From the NCBI GenBank assembly GCA_027596075.1, contig JADGJC010000138.1:37995-101994 (forward strand): a DNA stretch of 64,000 bases, in the 5' to 3' direction. This DNA comes from Rhizophlyctis rosea (Eukaryota; Chytridiomycota; Chytridiomycetes; Rhizophlyctidales; Rhizophlyctidaceae). This document shows positions 57,218 through 64,000 of this stretch, in pieces. Numbering within the stretch: position 1 is the first letter of the stretch; each line of letters opens with the position of its first letter. The notes below the pieces were generated by a model. That model was not told the origin of the DNA, searched no databases, and worked only from the letters and a program-made list of their open reading frames with translations. A program made the position numbers and the translations under genes.

Positions 57218-60200
57218 GCCTCTCTTACCGAGAACTGTCAATTTGGCCACCTGTCACCATCTTCCAATTGCATTGACAGTCAGAACAGGAGAATAGTCAG
57301 CACGGTAGCCAAGCAGGCTTTACTTTGTAGACTTGACGGGCGATTGGGGCCGCCAGAGCACGACTATGTATCCTGGGGCAGCTCAGCGGCCACCACTTAT
57401 TGGTGCAGCACTTGTTCAGAATTCTATGGTGCGCAACTTGATAGTCCGTCAGCGATGTTTCTTTCGCGTCTAAAAAGGCTGTCTTCAGACGACTGGGGTC
57501 TGTATCTGCTGCTTCAACCTGTTACGATTTCCGCAAACAGTCGCCTGTTTTCGATGCACCGTCTGCGAGACTGGTAAACATCTGAAACATCCCCAAAACA
57601 CTCAGATTATGTCCTAACTCAAGTTCTCAGTGAACGATCTTACACCATTGGCTCCTCCTGCAGAAGGTGGGCGTTGTAGGAACCAAAGCAATCTCACCCA
57701 AGCTCATAGGCTTGTAGGGGAAAGTGCCCCAACTGTCCTTACGATATCGCGAGTCCGCCAGCTTGCGGAAAGCGCGTCCGCAGACCCTATCGCATTACAG
57801 AACTTGGAACGAGTCATAGGCGACTCCTTTGCAATATTCAATTCACTAAATGAAAGTTTCGCTTCGGTATGATGTGATGTGGGTATTGAAGAAAAAGAGT
57901 TGAGATGCTGATTGTGATTTAGGGAACTCCACCGAGTCTTGAGAGCTCCGGAGTAGCATTAGAGGACGCACGTGAAGCCTACCACCTGATATTGCGATGT
58001 GTAAGTGGTCGCAACTTGCCATAGACTCAAAAATGCATGCACAAGCTTGACAAGGCTCGTGCAGAGTGAGCGGATGCCAAGTATCGTGATGAATTCGACT
58101 GATAAACTTCTGCGGCGGCCGGGGCGGTGCGTATTGAGCATTGAACACCATTTGCTTCCCATATAGCCAGCAGCAATCTGATCAGCAATGTCAGCCAGCT
58201 AACAAAGAATTGGGACATCAAATTTTTGATGATTATTCTTGAGGTCAGTTGCGATCCGTCCTAAAGTGTGCGAGCTTGCCAGCTCTTATGCTAAGATGCT
58301 CCATGCTTCTGCAGAATCCGCTTTTGTTCACTCACAATAGCAGCGTGGAGGCGGGATTTCATCATGAGGTTTTGGCACGCACGTTTGGACTGCTGTCTTG
58401 CTTGTCCAATGATCTTCATCATTTTGTTGTAAATTGGTTCGCACGGTGGGTTTTAAATTATCATATTGAACGTCATCAGCGCAAGTCTCATCTTCAGACT
58501 AGTCTTCCATTGCCGATTTTTCAAAAGCGCGTCGATTTGGTCAATCATTTCACGACCTTTCGATTGGCCCAGCGGGATGGTATGAGGGAACAGTACCCAA
58601 CTGATTGGGGTGTCCGGTCCGCCGCGCGGGTCATGGCATTATTGTGTACGTCTTGACTTCAAAAAATCTGGTACAAAACCTGACCATTTCGATAGTCGCG
58701 GCGAATACACAACGTCGGGAGAGGCTCGCGGTATCTGACTACTACAATACTGTGGTGGATTATGTGGATCTCATCCGAGATTACTGGCGATGGCAAGAGG
58801 AGCGAACGGGGTAGGTTACTTCGACCGGGTTGTTTCCAGACCTGAACTTACTGAACCGCGTATCGGGCACTAGCGATGTACGATCTCCATCATTTGCCTT
58901 TTGTCAGTATCCTTTCTTGATTTCTTTGGGGGGCAAAATGCAGGTATGTACTGAGCAACCCGCAACTTACGAACAAATCAAGGTCAACAGAATTTCGGCA
59001 GATAATGGAAGCAGATGCCAAAAGACAGATGGCGGAACGTTTTAAAGAAGCATTTTTCCGAACCGCCATCCACGGTCTAGTAACGGATCCCTTCCTTTCG
59101 CTTCATGTCCGACGGAATGCTTTGATAGAGGACTCTCTGAATCAACTTCAGTCGCGCCACATTGATCTGAAGAAGAAGCTTCGAATAGAGTTTTTCAACG
59201 AGGATGGAGTTGATGCTGGGGGTTTGACGAAAGAATGGTTCCTTCTGCTCGTCAGAGACCTCTTTGATCCTCAATACGGAATGTTTACCTTTGATGAGGA
59301 CAGTGCGCTGTGCTGGTTCAACCCTGTCAGCTTCGAAAACAGAGAAGAGTATCGCCTGGTGGGAATTGTTATCGGCCTGGCGATATACAACAGCACAATT
59401 TTGGACGTTCACTTCCCCCTCGCGTGCTATAAAAAGCTCCTGGGTCACCCCATCGATCTCGACGATCTAAAATCATTACGGCCGGCACTTGGACGAGGGC
59501 TCCAGCAGCTTCTAGATTACGAACAGGATGACGTTGAGGCCGTCTTTTGTCGAGACTTTGTGGCAGAATACGACGCTTGGGGTGAGATCGTGAGAGTGCC
59601 ACTGGTTCCCAACGGGCATCAGATACCGGTGACGAAAGATAATCGGAAAGAATTTGTGGATCGTTACGTCGACTGGCTCCTCAATGAATCTGTTGAGAAG
59701 CAGTTTGATGCATTCAAGGAGGGGTTTTATCATGTTTGCGGTGGGAACGCGTAAGTAGCGCACTGATTTGATCATTGCAAGGACCACCACCTGATTTTGT
59801 CTTTCAGGTTATCACTATTTCGACCTGAAGAAATCGAAATGATGGTCGCTGGTGGTACGGAATTGGACATCCGAAGTTTGGAATCTGTTACAGAATACGA
59901 GGGGTAGGACTTCGACTTGGAACCTGCCACGTGCTTTAAACTAACAAAAGAAAAAGGTTCGATCCATCGGAGCCCACAATAAGACAATTCTGGGAGGTTG
60001 CGAACGAATATTCACTGGAAATGAAACGGAAGTTGCTGTTATTCATCACTGGAACGGATCGCATTCCAGCCACGGGGATTCAGAACATGGCGTTTAAAAT
60101 CTCTTGTCTTGGGGAGGTAGGCCCACTAGCAACCTGCCGCTATTCACATCTGATGCGCCCCACTTACTGTTGCTGACAATGAGGATTCGGAAAAGTTGCC

Positions 60201-60374
60201 CATCTCGCATACATGTTTCAACCAGGTTTGTCTGTACCGTTACAATAGCAAAGCCAAATTAGAAACCAAGTTGACGAAGGCCGTAACATGGAGGTTGGTA
60301 TCAAAATTGGCCCGAAACATCACGCTTTCGCTAACGTGATTTACTCGAATAGCGCGGGTTTCCATGTCAAATGA
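57218..60374 (+). CDS. HECT-type E3 ubiquitin ligase (UBE3A/Hul4 group)
   Basis: C-terminal HECT domain certain, N-terminus unresolved. Exons near 57218-57577 encode a Cys-containing stretch (KQALLCRLDG, TYWCSTCSEFYGAQLD) that might correspond to an AZUL or zinc-binding region. Next come helical exons (ISRVRQLAESASADPIALQNLERVIGD, NVSQLTKNWDIKFLMIILE, EVLARTFGLLSCL) and CQYPFLISLGGKMQ, the usual lead-in to HECT in this group. The HECT domain covers 59005 to the end: LRIEFFNEDGVDAGGLTKEWF, LVGIVIGLAIYN, FKEGFYHVCGGNALSLFRPEE, LLLFITGTDRIPATG, and the catalytic cysteine in LPISHTCFNQVCL. The last exon ends AGFHVK, not the hydrophobic-acidic end of many relatives. It accepts ubiquitin from E2 on the Cys and transfers it to substrates; targets unknown. 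Confidence 0.88.
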
Positions 60375-61174
60375 TTGTATTATAGTAGCATTTGTAATTG
60401 TGTACATGGATGGTAATAATCAAAAACCGCGCAATCCTTTCTCCGTGGGGAAATGGCCTCTATGGGAAAATTGAAGGTCTCACTGTTCTGACTTTCCCTG
60501 ATTGGCGGTGATCCTTCAAAATGCAGCTAAACTTTGCGCTTCTGACATCCTTATTGGGTGAATACCGTAACCCGATCATATGCACATGAAGGGAATCGGT
60601 TCAGATGGTTCGCTCAATTCGACCGAGACTCCAGCCCACGTCGTCATGGAAGACAATGTCTTTCGATCTATGGTGATTCCTTCCGCCAGATTAGGGACAC
60701 CAGCTGTCGCAGGACCAACGTCAGGCGTTTTTAGATGGTCCCAAAATGGAAGGCATATTGTTGTCTCTATTGGAATGAAGGGTTGGAACAGCTGCATCAT
60801 TGAATTGGAAATGACAGTTACCAAAATCCGATTTTCTAGGTATGCTATGAAATACTGCCGGATTCAGCAGGGGGACTTGTATTATACGGACACACAGTGC
60901 CAGGTGTACCCGGTGTGGAGCCGGTCTTGAGGGAATTAGAAGCAATTATTCCATACCCACCAGGTGCTGTGTGGGTGCGACATCTGCATGGTTCTTAGCT
61001 GGATCTGCTAGAGGCCAGGCACAGGGATATGGATCAGCAGTTCAAAATGGGGTCGGGGTGAGGAAAACATCCATTACATGTTCATTACATTTGACATCGT
61101 TAATACATCCACCTGAAGTCTGCGCATTTATGATGTCTATCATTGGTTGCGTTCAGATATGGAATTGCGACCTG
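60375..61174. other. Gene-free 3' flank of the HECT gene
   Basis: No convincing gene. The 117-codon frame at 60580-60930 has no recognisable pattern. This stretch borders the inverted-repeat element on its left. Confidence 0.45.
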
Positions 61175-62631
61175 CTGGGACCGGTTGCAGAGCGCCGTGT
61201 ACACGCGTACGGAAAACACGGAATTATGCAAGGGCTTTCACACCTCCAAAAGGAAGGTGTGCCAAAAGCATCTCGGAGGCACCAAAGAAGGCAGCTATGT
61301 GTAGCACAGAGGGCACAGATATACGAGCCACTGCTGCGCCTCCTATATCGTGTTCACTCCCAACACAGGTGACACTGTCCTTCAAAACAACCCAGATGGT
61401 GCTATGAGGTCAAGGGGGCGAATGTGAACCGCCCTGAGGGGGTAACGTGGCCTGAATTTTCCTTGCTGGTGCCTTTGCGGGTTGACAGAAAGCGCTTTGA
61501 GTGCCTTTGGGCCAGCCAATTGAACCATTCATTGCACAAAGTGAGCGTGTTCTGGCCTTGCGCCGGGCGAAAAGTCTCGGGGGGGAATGGTGGGATCATT
61601 TGGACCAAAGCTTCTGGCCAGAATTCGCGTTTTTGGAGCAATTCTGGCCAAAAAATCGTGGTGAACACCGACCCAGCCCCCCAGCCAACGTGGCCTGTGA
61701 TGCATTGCTTCGGTGATTAACATGTTCAGTGGCCCGTGGTGTGCAGTGGTGCACGGAAGCACTTTTCATTATGGTCTTTGTAAGCTCAAACGACAGACCA
61801 CACCAAGCGGCACATGTTTCAACTAAAAACCGAGACTCTAGCTGTTTTTTTGACTGAGAACGGACGCCTTGAAGTTGTGGCATTTTTGATCATGGAATCA
61901 ATGCGTCAGATGCAACCCGAGACATCGATGCCCTATAGTGCTGCACACAAGCCTTTGACACTATGGTGTTTTTTAAGCTCAAACGATAGACGGAAGCAAG
62001 GCGCACAAATTTCAATTATAACCCAGACTCTAGCTGTTTTTTTCGGTGAGTGCTTGCCCCTTGAACTTGCATCATTTTGATCACGGAATCAATGCATCAC
62101 CGGCCACGTTGGCTGCGTGGCTGGCTCGGAGCATTGCAATTTAACCCAAAACGGAAACAATCGGCACGCGTTATGCCTTTGCCCAGCTGTAATGTAACCA
62201 AAAATGGCAGGCGCCACACTGACGCGTGCCCCAGAATGGCAGGCGTCTCTAAATCGGGGGATGCAAAGTATGTCCTTTTTGCTCGCAGAAGGGGGACATT
62301 TAGTAGGTAGATATACTTTGATCAGGCCTGAACAAAAAGCCTGCTGTCCATGTTCAATCCGAACACTGAATGTCAAATGTAGGACAGGCTACCTCTGCCA
62401 TTGTCAAAGCAGCTGTCACTTTCCACCATCTTGTGCACCGTATTCTGACTGAAGAGGATTTGGGTGGCGCAACTGTGGCTTGCATTCCTGTGCCTTCTGT
62501 AGCACACTTGTGCGACAGCTATGGAGAGCACATGGAGGCGTCATTCAAAATGGCAAAAAGATGGCCGCATTTGGCAGGAGAAGCCCTGCACAATTCCGTG
62601 TTTTCCGTGCGCGTAGACACGCCGGTCCCAG
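61175..62631. mobile_element. Decayed DNA transposon or large MITE with long terminal inverted repeats
   Basis: The left end (about 61175-61240: CTGGGACCGG ... CACGCGTACGGAAAACACGG AATTATGCAAGGGCTT) matches the reverse complement of the right end (62577-62631: ... CGTGTTTTCCGTGCGCGTAG ... CCGGTCCCAG) at roughly 80-85% over ~50 bases. Inside lie a second inverted pair (61682-61720 versus 62076-62118, about 85%) and a ~190-base direct repeat (61742-61930 versus 61932-62110, about 75%). No open frame long enough for a transposase remains. Identity figures are eye estimates. Confidence 0.7.
61742..62110 (+). repeat. Two diverged ~190-bp direct repeats inside the element
   Basis: Both copies contain TAAGCTCAAACGA, then GAGACTCTAGCTG or CAGACTCTAGCTG before a T7 run, then TTTTTGATCA or TTTTGATCAC and GGAATCAATGC. 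The copies start about 190 bases apart and agree at roughly three of four positions. Confidence 0.7.
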
Positions 62632-64000
62632 AGTTCAAAACTTCTTGCGTCCCGCCCTAACAAAGCCCAAGAGTTGGGACCAGCTTTTCTCTGATTTGCG
62701 CGACTCCATGTACCACATATGCCTCCATATGAGGAAGAAATATCCTCTGAAAGCGACAAGCTTGTTGAAAGAGGATTACCAGCTCTGTCTGTAAAAGATG
62801 TGGAAGCACAGCAATCAAGGATGGGGAATAAGTATGGAGTTGATGGACGATGCAGAACCGAATATGACGAACACAAAGCACAGAATAACAAGTATTGGCC
62901 TGCCAGCCATGGAATAAAAACCCAAAGAATACATCGGGGAAACTAGGCAAGTGTTGCTAAGTGCTAATCAGCTTTGTTCAAAGGTGCAGAAAGTTGAATA
63001 GAGAATTCTCATTCGGAAACTGACTGACCTCTCCGATGCCCTTGACAGAGGGGGCTGTTTATAAACAGAGTCGCCTCACAGAAATTACATACAAACAACT
63101 CTAAACTATACACTCCCTCTATCTTACTAATTCAGAGCAGCGGCAAAGGATGGTGTGATATCGGAGAACCAATGAAATGCTTCCAAGTGTCGGTGACATG
63201 TCGGGGCTGTGCTGATTTTGATGGTGTGTTGATCGTCATCCAATGAAAGCATTCCACGATGGTGAGATGTTGTCACCGTGTGACTTGTGTGTTGGCAAAG
63301 TTGGAGACAGGGGCGATGGAAGGGATAAAGTGTATTGGAGGAGTTTCACGGGTGCCAATCGGTGGCCACGATCAGACTGCAAACCATGATGGCAGGACGA
63401 TCGGCCCTTGCCATTGATGGGGTGACCGATAGATGTGTCGGGGGGGATCTTAACTACTATTTGATCTAATACTAAGAGTTCTATACCATGCCATACAAGT
63501 CGAGTAATTCATCGTCACCGATCCACATGGCATAGTGGTCAGTCATCGGCTTGGCAATTTGATGGTTGGGGGTTCAATTATCCGCGGGGTCGCTTTTTGT
63601 TATTTAATCGAGGGAAGCGTAATGGCTGCGTCGGTGATCCCAAGGCAGGGTGATTGAAAACCTCGAGTGAGAAGACAGGGTCTATCCACCTAAATGCAAC
63701 GACGCGTTTCACGTGCCTATATGAAGATAGTTTAGCCGGAGCTGTGCCACTGGCTAGCAACTTATCCTCTGACCCTGGTCAAATATCGCCGCAAAATTGT
63801 AATTAATTTATCGCGTCCAATATGCAACATTGGACTTAGGATAGAGACGTTTGGACTTTGTACTATAACCCGATCGCGAACGAGACTCCCCCTTGTCTCG
63901 TTATCCGAATGAATATATAGAACTCCACCTCTAGCCTTTGGCTCTTTTGTTAGTTCTCACTTAGTTTCGAATCGTTTCTGACTTAGTGTTCGGCCTTCGC
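62632..64000. other. Gene-free right end with palindromes and a tRNA-like sequence
   Basis: No gene supported. It holds the tRNA-like sequence at 63519-63598, a perfect 14-base palindrome CTGTTTATAAACAG (63055-63068), inverted pairs GTCCAAT/ATTGGAC (63815-63835) and AACGAGAC/GTCTCGTT (63879-63902), and a TATATA at 63914-63919. The last 200 bases resemble a promoter or the start of a repeated element cut by the window edge. Confidence 0.45.
63519..63598 (+). pseudogene. Degenerate tRNA-like sequence with Pol III terminator
   Basis: 74 bases fold by eye as a cloverleaf: acceptor CGATCCA/GGGGTCG (6 of 7 pairs), D stem TGGC/GTCA (4 of 4 with one wobble) with loop ATAGTGGTCA, anticodon stem TCGGC/TTTGA (4 of 5 with wobbles) with loop TTGGCAA (U33 present, anticodon would be GGC), and T stem 4 of 5 around an 8-base loop TTCAATTA. 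Box A (63528-63538) is perfect, box B weak. TTTTT follows at 63594. Mispairs and the oversized T loop argue for a relic. Confidence 0.45.

Noticed and set aside
60580..60930. 117-codon plus-strand frame after the HECT gene
   Set aside because: No recognisable motif, no neighbouring exons, in a repeat-bearing region.
61147..62660. Short open frames within the inverted-repeat element as transposase remains
   Set aside because: All are under ~135 codons, overlap on both strands and lack DDE-like or other transposase motifs.
1..64000. CRISPR arrays, prokaryotic operons, phage or viral genes
   Set aside because: None seen; introns and gene families show a eukaryotic nuclear sequence.

Overview
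This window is nuclear DNA from a fungus. Most genes are split by short introns (about 50-190 bases, mostly GTAAGT/GTATGT-type donors and NAG acceptors). The set mixes fungal hallmarks (Cyc8/Ssn6-type corepressor, Osh-type sterol carrier, Mgr2, PalA/Alix-type Bro1 protein, ADAM with a fungal layout) with genes that yeasts usually lack (exportin-7, Tctex-type dynein light chain, tuberin, a histone H2A ending in SQEY). That mix points to an early-diverging, probably zoosporic (chytrid-like) lineage. This is an inference from gene content only.

Layout, left to right: end of a Pro/Gln/Tyr-rich protein (+); MOCOS-like aminotransferase (-); DUF427 protein (+); orphan Ser/Pro-rich protein (-); PIF1 helicase with a likely mitochondrial presequence (+); AN1 zinc-finger/UIM protein with a CaaX end (-); Bro1-domain PalA/Alix protein (+); Tctex1 dynein light chain (-); ORC1 (+); ADAM protease (-); Nta1-type amidase (+); histone H2A (-); CCCH-RRM-RBR protein (-); coiled-coil/BRCT protein (+); oxysterol-binding protein (-); CYC8/SSN6 (+); MGR2/ROMO1 (-); TSC2 tuberin (+); exportin-7 (+); HECT ubiquitin ligase (+). 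The last 3.6 kb carry no gene. They hold a decayed DNA element with long terminal inverted repeats, a degenerate tRNA-like sequence and several short palindromes.

No operon or gene cluster for one pathway is apparent; most genes are conserved housekeeping or regulatory genes. Gene orientation is striking: the first twelve genes alternate strand without exception, so nearly all intergenic spaces are either shared divergent promoters or shared terminators.

I rebuilt exon chains by eye. Complete chains whose coding length is divisible by three were obtained for DUF427, PIF1, ZFAND2-like, DYNLT1, NTA1, H2A, the RBR protein, the BRCT protein, OSBP, MGR2 and TSC2. For the remaining genes only the outer limits and the clearest exons are given. 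The least ordinary items are the RBR protein whose RING2 lacks the catalytic cysteine, the inverted-repeat element at 61.2-62.6 kb, the strand alternation, and the spliced CaaX end of the AN1 protein.
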